Shown: positions 1 to 11,000 of the stretch, piece by piece
Position numbering within the stretch: position 1 is the first letter of the stretch
Layout: every line of letters starts with the position of its first letter
DNA from: Polyangia bacterium
GTDB taxonomy: Bacteria > Myxococcota_A > Polyangia > Nannocystales > Nannocystaceae
Direction: 5' to 3'
DNA length: 64,000 nucleotides
NCBI GenBank assembly: GCA_030424595.1
Contig: JAUHWG010000016.1
Location: forward strand, 124,001 to 188,000
The notes under the pieces: generated by a model
Databases searched by the model: none
The model's input: only the letters and a program-made list of their open reading frames with translations
What the model was told of the DNA's origin: nothing
Program-made: the position numbers and the translations under genes

Positions 1-1154
1 TCTACTCCGACTTCACGACGGAGGAGCTCTACAAGGAGGGGGCGAAGCGCGGGGCTATCGACCCCTGCTTCCCGTCGAAGGTGTGCATCGCCCACATGCA
101 CAACCTCCTCGAGGTGAAGCACAAGAAGCGCCCGCTCGACTTCATCGTCTTCCCCCAGGTGGACTCGATGGAGACCTGGATCACCGGCACGGTCGGCGCT
201 CGCGCCTGCCCGACCGTGGTCGGCTCGGCGGACACGACGAAGGCGGCCTTCATGAAGGAGTCCGACATCTTCGCCGACAAGGGCACCAAGCTGATCGTCC
301 CCTTCGTCCAGATGGCGGAGGAGAAGCTGTGCAAGCGGCAGATGTTCGAGTACTTCCGCGAGGTGCTCGGCCTCTCCGAGGAGGAGAACGGCCGCGCCGT
401 CGACGAGGGCTTCCGCTGTCAGAAGCGCTTCTACGAGGATCTGCGGGCCCGCGGTCGCGCCGTCATCGAGGAGCTCGAGCGGGAGAACCGGATCGGCATC
501 GTCCTCTTGGCTCGCCCCTACCACAACGATCCGGGGATGAACCACGAGATCCCGGACGAGCTGCAGAAGCTCGGCTACCCGGTGCTGACGATCCACTCCC
601 TGCCGATCGACGACGACTTCGTCCGGCCGCTCTTCCAGGCGGACATCGACGCGGGGCACATCCAGGACCCCTACGACATCTCCGATGTCTGGAAGAACAG
701 CTACTCGGAGAACACCAACCAGAAGGTGTGGGCGGCCAAGCTGACCGCCCGTCATCCGAACCTGGTCGCGCTCGAGCTGTCGAGCTTCAAGTGCGGGCAC
801 GACGCGCCGATCTACACGGTGATCGAGGAGATCGTCGAGAACTCGGGCACCCCCTACTTCTCGTTCAAGGACGTCGACGAGAACAAGCCGACGGGGTCGA
901 TCAAGATCCGCGTCGAGACCATCGGCTACTTCCTCAAGCGCTACCAGCAGGAGCTCTCCCGTGACGTTGGCAAGCGGGTGCGGGTCAAGGAGCGGATGGC
1001 GGAGTACCAGGCGGAGCTGCTCGCCCGGATCGAGGCGGCGCAGGCCAAGCTCGAGGCGGACAAGGCCCTGACCCCGGACGTGCTGATCGAGGCCGCGGGG
1101 CTGCGGCCGCGCGGGGCCACAGTGGCCGCGGACTCGCCACCGCCCGCCGAGTAG
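1..1154 (+). CDS. Acyl-CoA dehydratase activase-related protein, C-terminal part (5' end outside window)
   Basis: This is the 3' end of a gene that is already open at base 1 (reading frame from base 3); about 384 residues are visible. The sequence resembles the C-terminal DUF2229-type region of the large 2-hydroxyacyl-CoA dehydratase activase-like proteins (BadF/BcrA family). Landmarks are the segment with CFPSK, the LARPYHNDPGMNHEIP block, and the SFKCGHDAP block, where a Cys may serve a metal or Fe-S site. Family members with an N-terminal ATPase domain act in ATP-driven reductive dehydration of CoA thioesters, but many large homologues are uncharacterised, so the substrate is unknown. The tail from about residue 320 is a charged helix followed by an Ala/Pro-rich end. 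The gene ends just before a strong intrinsic terminator, so it is the last of its transcript. Confidence 0.75.
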   Translation, partial: YSDFTTEELYKEGAKRGAIDPCFPSKVCIAHMHNLLEVKHKKRPLDFIVFPQVDSMETWITGTVGARACPTVVGSADTTKAAFMKESDIFADKGTKLIVPFVQMAEEKLCKRQMFEYFREVLGLSEEENGRAVDEGFRCQKRFYEDLRARGRAVIEELERENRIGIVLLARPYHNDPGMNHEIPDELQKLGYPVLTIHSLPIDDDFVRPLFQADIDAGHIQDPYDISDVWKNSYSENTNQKVWAAKLTARHPNLVALELSSFKCGHDAPIYTVIEEIVENSGTPYFSFKDVDENKPTGSIKIRVETIGYFLKRYQQELSRDVGKRVRVKERMAEYQAELLARIEAAQAKLEADKALTPDVLIEAAGLRPRGATVAADSPPPAE

Positions 1155-1464
1155 GCGACGCGAGGAGCCTCAAGGAGGGCTAGGCGGGCTAGGCGGGCGG
1201 GGGAGACCCCGCCCGTTTCTCTTTCCAAATGGTTGTGATCGGGGCCTCGGCCCTCGTGGTGAGAGAGCAGGAGCCTCAGGTTCGGCTGTGTTGTCGATGA
1301 GGTAGAGCTCAAGCTCGGGGAGCCGCCCTCGGGCTCATGCACGCACGGCAGCTCGGGGTCGGGCGCTGCTGCACACACGAGTGCCCCCGCCGCTCGGCTC
1401 CGCAGGTCCTGGCGGAGACGGAGGCGATGACGCCGAGCGAGAGCAGGAGGCTCTCGGCTCGAGC
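1155..1464. other. Intergenic region between convergent genes
   Basis: This 310-base gap holds the terminator at 1194-1224. Near the pssA end it also holds a 6-bp inverted repeat (1439-1444 with 1450-1455, 5-base loop) that could form a hairpin in the pssA transcript but lacks a T tract. No convincing gene was seen. Confidence 0.6.
1194..1224 (+). terminator. Rho-independent terminator after the activase-like gene
   Basis: A perfect 9-bp GC stem (1194-1202 with 1207-1215) closes a GAGA tetraloop of the stable GNRA type and is followed at once by TTTCTCTTT. It lies 40 bases after the stop codon at 1154. Confidence 0.88.
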
Positions 1465-2310
1465 TCAGCCCTTGCCGAGCGGCAGGTAGGGCGGGGGACG
1501 GATCTGGCGGAGCTTCGCCGAGGGCTGTGAGACGAGCGAGACGAGGATGAACCCCGTCGGCAAGAGCACCATCAGCTCCGGGAAGACGCGGCCAAAGCCA
1601 CAGGCGACGCCGGCGAGGGCGAGCACCGAGAAGAGGACGGTCGACGGCTTCTTCCCGCCGAGGCCGATCTTCCGGACGCGGAGGTTGGCGACCATCAGGA
1701 AGGCGCCGAAGAGCATGCCCCAGGGGAGGAAGGACCAGATCTCGGCGGAGAGGGCGAGGTCGCCGAAGGCCCGGCCCTCAGCGAAGAGGTCGCGGCCGCT
1801 CAGCGGGTTGTCGGGCCCTGCGTACTTGAGCAGGGTGAGGAGCCACGCGGCCAAGGTCCCGGCGGCGATCGTCGTCGGGAAGCCGAAGAAGAGCCCCTTG
1901 AAGCGGGGCTCGTCGACGATGACGTTGAAGCGCGCGAGGCGGAAGGTGCAGGCGAAGACCCAGGCCGTCGAGGCGGCGGAGACCAGGAGATGGCCGCTGC
2001 CGCTGGCGAAGGGCAGGTTCGGCGTCGACGTCAGGGCGGTGTAGACGAGGAAGGCCGGGGCGACGCCGAAGTTGAAGAAGTCGGCGAAGGAGTCCATCTG
2101 GACCCCGAACTCGCTGGTCGCCTTGAGGAGGCGCGCGACAAAGCCGTCGGCGCGGTCGAGGAAGGTCGCCCAGATGATGAGCCACCCCGAGAGAACGTAG
2201 GATCCCTGGGTCGCGGCGACGATCGCCACCAAGCCGAAGAACATCGCCAGGCCAGTGACGATGTTCGGTGCGATGTAGCGGAGGGGCGTGCGCCCCGTAT
2301 CGTCAGCCAT
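1465..2310 (-). CDS. pssA: CDP-diacylglycerol--serine O-phosphatidyltransferase
   Basis: A 281-residue polytopic membrane enzyme that transfers serine to CDP-diacylglycerol to make phosphatidylserine, the precursor of phosphatidylethanolamine. The full CDP-alcohol phosphatidyltransferase signature DG(X)2AR(X)8G(X)3D(X)3D is present around residues 54-76 (DGFVAR ... G ... D ... D), giving the metal and CDP-binding aspartates. Several hydrophobic helices follow. The start is ATG at 2310, only 9 bases after the adk stop on the same strand, so adk and pssA are very likely co-transcribed. The signature alone does not fix the acceptor alcohol. Serine is favoured by overall similarity to the PssA group, including the N-terminal segment with PNIVTGLAMFFG; another CDP-alcohol acceptor is possible. 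Confidence 0.85.
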   Translation of the reverse strand: MADDTGRTPLRYIAPNIVTGLAMFFGLVAIVAATQGSYVLSGWLIIWATFLDRADGFVARLLKATSEFGVQMDSFADFFNFGVAPAFLVYTALTSTPNLPFASGSGHLLVSAASTAWVFACTFRLARFNVIVDEPRFKGLFFGFPTTIAAGTLAAWLLTLLKYAGPDNPLSGRDLFAEGRAFGDLALSAEIWSFLPWGMLFGAFLMVANLRVRKIGLGGKKPSTVLFSVLALAGVACGFGRVFPELMVLLPTGFILVSLVSQPSAKLRQIRPPPYLPLGKG

Positions 2311-2319
2311 GAGCGGAAC

Positions 2320-2964
2320 CTAGCTCGCCTGGCCCTGGGGACCGAGGACGGCGGAGATCCGGAGGAGGACCTCGTCGGGGGAGCCGACGCCGTCGACGCG
2401 GCGGAGGAGGCCCCGCTCAGCGTAGTAGGGGATCACCGGCGCGGTGTCGCGGTGATACTTGTCGAGCCGAGCCTCACAGGCGGCGGCCGTGTCGTCCTTG
2501 CGCTGGACGAGGCGGTCGGCGATCTCCGCCGGAGGGGGCTTGAACTTGAGGTGGTAGATGGTGCCGGTCTCGGGGTCGCTGCGACGGCCGGTGATCCGAT
2601 CGACGATAAGCTCGTCCGGGACCTCGAGCAGGACGACGGCGTCGAGCTCGACGTTGGCCGCCTTGAGCGCGGTGTCGAGGGCCGCGGCCTGGGGCTGAGT
2701 GCGGGGGAAGCCGTCGAGCATGAAGCCCTTGCTGCAATCCGGGGCGGCGATCCGCTCGATGATCATGCCGATGACCACCTCGTCGGGGACGAGGTCTCCC
2801 GCCTTCATGTAGCGATCCGCGGTCTTGCCGAGCTCGGTGCCGGCCTTCACCGCGCCGCGGAGCATGTCGCCGGACGAGATGTGGGGGATCGCGTAGGTGT
2901 TGACCAGATTGGCGGCCTGGGTGCCTTTGCCGGCGCCGGGGGGGCCGATGAGGATCATGCGCAT
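2320..2964 (-). CDS. adk: Adenylate kinase
   Basis: A 214-residue cytoplasmic enzyme, the same length as the E. coli protein, catalysing ATP + AMP = 2 ADP. The P-loop GPPGAGKGT is at residues 7-15, the AMP-binding segment SSGDMLR at about 30-36, and DGFPRT at about 84-89. The LID is of the long type, beginning GRRSDPETGTIYH, and has no cysteines, so no zinc finger. The start codon is preceded by an AGGAG-type ribosome site. It is the first gene of an adk-pssA pair. An inverted repeat lies in its leader (2984-3003). Confidence 0.96.
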   Translation of the reverse strand: MRMILIGPPGAGKGTQAANLVNTYAIPHISSGDMLRGAVKAGTELGKTADRYMKAGDLVPDEVVIGMIIERIAAPDCSKGFMLDGFPRTQPQAAALDTALKAANVELDAVVLLEVPDELIVDRITGRRSDPETGTIYHLKFKPPPAEIADRLVQRKDDTAAACEARLDKYHRDTAPVIPYYAERGLLRRVDGVGSPDEVLLRISAVLGPQGQAS

Positions 2965-2983
2965 GGGCGTCGTCTCCTGCCTC

Positions 2984-3003
2984 TACGTGCGCGCTCGCAC
3001 GTA
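2984..3003 (-). promoter_or_regulatory. 8-bp inverted repeat in the adk leader
   Basis: TACGTGCG at 2984-2991 and its exact complement CGCACGTA at 2996-3003 flank a 4-base loop, about 20 bases before the adk start. It could be an operator or an mRNA hairpin near the ribosome site. The function is unknown. Confidence 0.4.
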
Positions 3004-3119
3004 CGTACGGTGGCGGAGCATCGCACGGGGCCGCGCATCGCCGCAAGCTGTGTGCGAAGGCGATGCCCGCCACCCTGCGCGCCGTCGTTGCGCCGCTGGA
3101 GGTCGCGGCCGCGAGAGCC

Positions 3120-4463
3120 TCAGCTCCTGCGTCGGCGCCTGAGGAGGCCGAGGAGGACGCCGAAGCTCATCAACGCCGGGACGCCGCCGCGGCCCGCCGC
3201 GTCGCCTCGGCAGCCGCATCCGCTGGCGTCGTCGATGTTGCCGGTGGTCGCCGAGTCCGTGCCTGTGCCGGTGTCGCCGGTGCCCGCCGAGGCGCTGGCG
3301 GAGGCCGATCCTCCGCTGGCCGACGCGCTGGTGCCGCTGGCGGAGTCGCCGGTGCCACCGGTGCCGCTGTTCGAGTCGCCGGTGCCGCTGGCGGTGCCGG
3401 ACGTCGTCGGACCGCTCGTCCCCGCTGTGCCGCCGGTCGTCTCGCCGTCGGTGCCGCCTGAGGAGGAGCTGGTGCCACCGGTGCCGGTCGTCCCGTCCGA
3501 GTCGGTGCCGCCGGTGCCGACGCCGGTGTCGTCGGTGGTGCCGTCGGTGCCGCTCGTGCCTCCTGTGCCGTCGGTGGTGCCGGTCGAGTCTCCTCCGGTG
3601 GTGCCGATCATCATGTCGCAGGCGTCGCCGATCCCGTCCTCATCGTCGTCGACCTGGTCGGGGTTGGCGAGGTCGGGGCAGTTGTCGCAGGTGTCGCCGA
3701 CGCCGTCCTCGTCGCTGTCGATCTGGTCGACGTTGGCGTCGTCGGGGCAGTTGTCGTCGGCGAAGCAGATCCCGTCATCGTCGAAGTCCTCGCCGTCGAC
3801 GAAGGGCTTGCAGGGCGGCCCATTGAAGCAGGCGATGCCGCTGACCTTGGTGGTCAGGTCGTCGAAGTCGTCGTCGCCGCCCTGGATCAGATCCTCCCAG
3901 GCGAAGTAGTAGGTCCGCGGAGTCTCGGTGCTCTCGTAGATGATCAGATGAATGAACGGGTTCATCTGGTTGGCGTCGGGGTTCCAGCCGACCTCGCTAA
4001 AGAAGATGTTGTAGATCGAGTTGGGGTCGTCGACGTTGGCGCAGGCGCCGGTCGCCTCGAAGAAGCCGATCTCGCCGCCGAGGTACTTGGGGTCGGCCTT
4101 GATCGAGATGGTCTTCTCGGTGCCGACGCCGTCGTTGCAGCCGAGGATCTCGTAGAGCTCGTCGGTCTTCGGCTTCTCGCCGGTGACGTTGTACCAGCCG
4201 AAGGAATTCTTATAGCCGGCGTTGCGCTGGAGCACCTCGAAGCTGAGGGCGCAGGCGGGGAGGAACGCCTGGGGCTCGATCGCCGCGTCGTCGAGGGCGC
4301 TGATCTGCTCCCCCAGCGAGTTGAAGAGGTTTTGCAGGCTGGCCCCGACCGGGATCGTCTTGTTGTTCGGCTGCTGGAGCGCCTGCGCTTCGCCGGCGAA
4401 GCTCAGCGCTGAGAGCACCGCGACCGATCCAAAAACCCACCCACGACCACTTGAAACCAACAT
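3120..4463 (-). CDS. Secreted DUF4114 / thrombospondin type-3 repeat protein with MYXO-CTERM anchor
   Basis: 447 residues, exported and probably held at the cell surface. Order: signal peptide (residues 1-28, ending AEAQA); a globular part that ends in a DUF4114-like block (YYFAWEDL, GGDDDFDDL); two or three calcium-binding thrombospondin type-3 repeats with DxDxDG and CDNCPD motifs; a roughly 150-residue Gly/Ser/Thr linker; and a C-terminus with Cys-Gly-Cys, a short hydrophobic stretch and RRRRR. The C-terminus matches the MYXO-CTERM sorting signal, which in myxobacteria is thought to be processed by a myxosortase and lipid-anchored. The function is unknown; an adhesin or matrix role is a guess. 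The gene is convergent with nothing nearby and appears monocistronic. Confidence 0.8.
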   Translation of the reverse strand: MLVSSGRGWVFGSVAVLSALSFAGEAQALQQPNNKTIPVGASLQNLFNSLGEQISALDDAAIEPQAFLPACALSFEVLQRNAGYKNSFGWYNVTGEKPKTDELYEILGCNDGVGTEKTISIKADPKYLGGEIGFFEATGACANVDDPNSIYNIFFSEVGWNPDANQMNPFIHLIIYESTETPRTYYFAWEDLIQGGDDDFDDLTTKVSGIACFNGPPCKPFVDGEDFDDDGICFADDNCPDDANVDQIDSDEDGVGDTCDNCPDLANPDQVDDDEDGIGDACDMMIGTTGGDSTGTTDGTGGTSGTDGTTDDTGVGTGGTDSDGTTGTGGTSSSSGGTDGETTGGTAGTSGPTTSGTASGTGDSNSGTGGTGDSASGTSASASGGSASASASAGTGDTGTGTDSATTGNIDDASGCGCRGDAAGRGGVPALMSFGVLLGLLRRRRRS

Positions 4464-4641
4464 CTGTCTATTGTCGGTGAGCCCCCGAGGCCGCGCAATC
4501 GACGGCTTGGGCGCGTCTGTGGCCGGTCTCCCAGCGCGGAGTCGAGAGAGGCCCAGGGGCCTGCGGGTGTGACCTTCCCTGCGGGGCTGAGCCCGCGCGG
4601 AGGATGACGTCGGCGGCTTTGCGGGCTACAAACCGGCGATC

Positions 4642-5001
4642 ATGAGTGTTGAACGAATCGCCGCGATCGATGACTTCTGGGTCCGCGAGTTTGCGTTCTA
4701 TCTGAACGAGCACCGCAACCCGCTCAACCGCCTGACGCACCTCTTCGGGATCCCGATCCTCTTGGTGACGGGGCTGGTCGGCCTCTTCACCGCGAACTGG
4801 GACCTCCTCATCGGCGGCCAGATCTTCGGCTGGGCGCTCCAGCTCCTGGGGCACCGGATCGAGGGCAACCGGCCGGCGCTCCTCGAGCGCAAGATCTCGT
4901 TCGTGATGGGGCCCTTGATGGTGCTGGTCGAGCTTCTGGAGCGTCTCGGCGTCCGCTTTCGCTTCGCCGCGAGGGCGCGGGTGGCCGTCGGCGTCGACTA
5001 G
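4642..5001 (+). CDS. Mpo1-like / DUF962 membrane protein
   Basis: A 119-residue small membrane protein. Family hallmarks are the N-terminal HRNPLNRLTHLFGIP block and GHRIEGNRPALL near residue 75, which match the DUF962/Mpo1 (YGL010w) family. Yeast Mpo1 is an iron-dependent dioxygenase acting on 2-hydroxy fatty acids, and the conserved histidines are consistent with metal binding. Whether the bacterial protein does the same is unknown. There are two or three hydrophobic segments. The start is ATG at 4642; no Shine-Dalgarno sequence is visible, and TACAAA sits 9 bases upstream. Confidence 0.82.
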   Translation: MSVERIAAIDDFWVREFAFYLNEHRNPLNRLTHLFGIPILLVTGLVGLFTANWDLLIGGQIFGWALQLLGHRIEGNRPALLERKISFVMGPLMVLVELLERLGVRFRFAARARVAVGVD

Positions 5002-5128
5002 CGCTGCGGTCTAGACTCTGGGCCCTCGTCTGTCCTCGCTGGCGCCTCTCGGCCGCGACAGCGCTCGCAGGGGGGCGGGGGCAAGCGGCTCGCGCCGGGA
5101 GAGGCTCGCCGGAGCGCGCGTCGAGGGC

Positions 5129-5171
5129 GGGGCGAGGCGAGGGGCGAGGCGAGGCGAGGCGAGGCGAGGCC
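5129..5171. repeat. GGCGA pentanucleotide repeat
   Basis: About eight copies of a 5-base GGCGA unit, with one slip (GGGG) near 5141, lie in the spacer upstream of the S46 peptidase gene. The unit length is not a multiple of three, and the array is outside any convincing gene. Confidence 0.7.
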
Positions 5172-5243
5172 GATTCGGCAGGAGAGCTCCGGCGGAGCTC
5201 ATCCCAGCTCGAGCACGTGGGGGTCGAGGTGTACCCTCGGACG

Positions 5244-7631
<2,388 letters not shown>

Positions 7632-8039
7632 GGACGTCGGCGCCGGGAGATCACTCCGCGCTCTCCCGCTCCGCGCTGCAGCGCCCGCGGTCGCGGCGAA
7701 ACGCTTGCGTTGCGCTCCCTTGTCGGCGCGCCGTGAGAGCGGCGGGCGTTGACGAGCGTGACCCGGTCGATCCGAGGCCCGTTGGCCGCGCGTGAGGAGG
7801 AAGGCTCGTCCGTCGTCCTTCGAGCGTCCGCTCGACCGCGCGATCATGCGCATATGCATGTGCATCAAAGGACAGATCTTCATCGCTCGATGCTCACCTG
7901 CGCGCGGCGACATGTACTGCCGTGTGCTCGCGGAGAGGGGTCCTGGCAGCTGTTGCTGCCCCGGCTTCCTGGTATGGTGCAATCCGCGTTCGCCTTGTTA
8001 GTAGGCGAGCTATTGCACTGATATCGCATCGAGGGACCG
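7632..8039. other. Intergenic region upstream of the giant repeat protein
   Basis: 408 bases. It holds a 12-bp palindrome GCGCTGCAGCGC (7673-7684), a short AT-richer patch with overlapping ATGCAT/GCATATGC palindromes near 7845-7870, and the promoter candidate with inverted repeat at 7990-8024. No convincing gene is visible; open frames here have Arg-rich shadow-like composition. Confidence 0.5.
7990..8024 (+). promoter_or_regulatory. Candidate promoter with overlapping inverted repeat before the repeat-protein gene
   Basis: TTGTTA at 7995-8000 and TGATAT at 8019-8024 are spaced by 18 bases. The -35 is overlapped by an inverted repeat TCGCCT (7990-7995) / AGGCGA (8003-8008). A GAGG ribosome site follows at 8031-8034, before ATG 8040. 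The -10 is weak. Confidence 0.4.
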
Positions 8040-11000
8040 ATGGCACAGAATCCTCCGAGTTCGACTGGCTCTAATGACAGCGCTGTCCTCGAGCAGTCGC
8101 TCGACGTGGCAATGGCGGCGCTCCGCAATTCCCCTGCCCAGTGGTCGATCTGGGATCGGGCCGAGCGGCTCAGCGTGACCCTTCAGCGGACCGATGACGT
8201 CGCGGACCTCTACCGCGAGGTGCTCGCCGGCGAATTGACCGCCGATGTCGCCTTGAAGGTAGGCGAGCGGGCCGCCCACTTCCATGAAGAGTGGGCCGGG
8301 GACGACTCGGGGGCGATGATCACGGTCCTCCAGAAGGTCCTCTCGCTCGATCCGGGCGCGATCTGGGCCTTTGACCAGCTTACGGCGGTGCTCACCCTCG
8401 CCGGTCGATGGGACGATCTCCTCGCCCTCTACGATCGGGCGCTGACCGCGACCAACGATCGCGATCGACGGATGATGATCCTCGACGAGGCCGCCGGCAT
8501 CGCCAAGGACTTCGCCGGTCAGGTGACCCGTGCGATCCGCTACATGCAGCAGCTTGTGCCGCTGCGCCCGGAGGACAACCAGCTGGCGGCCTCCCTCGAG
8601 CGTCTCCTCGAGCGAGAGGGGCGCTGGCAGGATCTGATCGACCTCTGGCGTGAGCGCGGGAGCCTGCTCGGTCAGGACGCGCCCGCGGGTCTGCGGATCC
8701 AGATCGCGACATGCTTCGTCGACCGCCTCGGGCGCCCGTCGGAGGCGCTGGTCGAGCTCCAGGATCTGCTCGACGAGCACCCCGGCGATCGCGGCGGGCG
8801 TCTGCTCCTCGAGCGGATCCTCGTCGACGAGAGCACCCCCGAGACCGTCCGTGACGGCGCCCTCGACCGCCTCTCTCAGCTCTACGAGGACGCCGACCTC
8901 CCCGATGAGGTGATCCGGATCCTCAAGGTCGCCCTCGGCTTCGCCGACAGGGAGCGCTCGCTTATCCTCCACCGTGAGCTCGGCGAGCGCGAGGTGGCCC
9001 TCCACCGCGAGGTCGCGGCGATGGAGCACTACGCGGCGATCCTCGCGATCGACCCGAGCCTCGAAGAGGACCACCGAGAGCTCCGCCATCTCAGCGAGCG
9101 GACCGCCGAGCGCGGCGCCTACGTCAACGCCCTGGTCGCCGCTGCGGACGCGGCGAAGACGGACTCGCGGCGCATCGCGCTCCTCCTCGAGGCCGCCGAT
9201 GCGAGCCGCGATCAGCTCGGCGATCAGCCCCAGGCGATCGAGCTCTTCACGCGGATCCTCGGCGAGTCGTCGCTGAGCGACGATGTTCTCCACGAGGTGG
9301 CCCATGATCTCGCCCAGCTCCTCGGCAAGGCCGAGCGCTTCGGCGAGCGGATGGAGGTGCTCGAGCGCCTAGCCTCGGTCGAGCCCGAGGTCGCGCTGCG
9401 GACGGCGATCCTGGGCGAGGTCGCCGAGATCGCCGCCTCCCTCGGCAACCGGGAGAAGGCGCTCGCTGCCTGGCGTCAGCGCCTCGAGCTCAACGGCGAC
9501 GACGACCGTGAGGCCCTCGACGCGATCGTCGATCTGATCGCAGAGGAGGGGTCCGGTGAGACGCTGATCACCGCCCTCGAGCGACGGGCGAACGCCGGCG
9601 TCGCCGCCCACCAGCGCCTCGCGGACCTCTCGCGGGTCGCCCGGATCTACGACAAGGATCTGAGCCGCCCGGGCAACGCGATCGAGGTCTGGTCGCAGAT
9701 TCAGGAGGAGTTCGGCGAGGACGAGACCAACGTCGAGTCGCTCGCGGCGCTCCTGGCGGAGGTCAAGCGTTGGCCGGAGCTCGCCAGCTTGCTCGACCGC
9801 GCCGCGGACCGCGAGGTCGACAAGGTCGCGGATCTCGCGTCGCGCCTCGGCTCGGTCTACCAGGCCCACCTCGGCGAGCTCGAGCGGGCGATGGCCTGCT
9901 TCGCCCGGGCGATCGAGGCCGACCCGGCGCACGAGGGGGCTCGCGCGGGGCTAAGAGAGCTGCTCAACCACGATCAGAGCTGCGCCGGCGCCGTCGATGC
10001 GCTGGTCAAGCTCTACCGCCGCCGAGATGAGCACGCAGAGCTCGCGGGGCTCGTCGAGTTCCGCCTCGCGGTGAGCTCAGACCCCGCGGTCAAAGCGGCG
10101 ATCCTCCATGAGACCGCCAAGATCCAAGAGGAGCACCTAGGCGACGCCGGCGTGGCCATGACGATGGTCCAACGGGCGTTCGCCCTGGCGCCGCTCGAGC
10201 AGAGCTACGAGGACGACTTTGTCCGCCTCTTCAGCGCCGCGGAGGAGTGGCGCGCGGGGGCTGACGGCTACAAGGCCGCGATCGAGGCGCTGCCCGAGGG
10301 GAGCGAGGGCAGGCTCGTCGTCCTCCGCACCCGCGAGGCCGGGCTCCTGGAGGAGCGGCTGCGAGAGTCGACGGCCGCGCTCGCCTCGTGGCGCGCTGTC
10401 GTGGCGGTGAACGCCGACGATCGTGCCGCCGTCACCGGGGTGATCCGGACCGCGACGCGGATCGGCTACTGGGATCCGATCGCCGATGACACCGTCGCCT
10501 ACATGCGCTCGACGGGCGCCTTCGACGATGAGCTCGTGACCATGGTCGAGGCCTCAGCGGAGGACAAGTTCGCCTGGGATCCGATCGCGAAGAGCTACGA
10601 GCGCGCCGTCGGCGAGCAGCTCGGCGAGCAGCCTGGCCTCGCGGCTGCGCTGCTCGCCCGGGTCGGCGCCTGGCACCGCGATCATCGCAACGACCCGGAG
10701 GCGGCGAAGCTCGCCCTCAGCCGCTCGCTGGAGGCGGTCCCCGGTCATATCGGTCGCCTCGAGGCGCTCGTCGAGCTGATGCGCAGCGACGCGAACGCGG
10801 CGCTGATCGAGACGCTCCTGACCCTCGCGGGTCGTCGCGACGACAACTGTGACGAGCTCTACGAGGCGGCGGAGATCGCCCTCGACATCCTCGGCGACCA
10901 GCCGAAGACCCGGGAGATCCTGACGACGCTCCGCGATCGGGCGGCGGCGCTGTGGGGTCGCGGCGCGGAGAGCAGCGGCTCGGTCGCGGTCGCGGAGTGC

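Noticed and set aside
1990..3909. Long + strand frame across pssA, adk and the MYXO-CTERM gene
   Set aside because: It runs through three convincing minus-strand genes and has no recognisable domain.
7749..8021. Small gene before the giant repeat protein
   Set aside because: Arg/His/Leu composition without motif or ribosome site, and it overlaps the candidate promoter.
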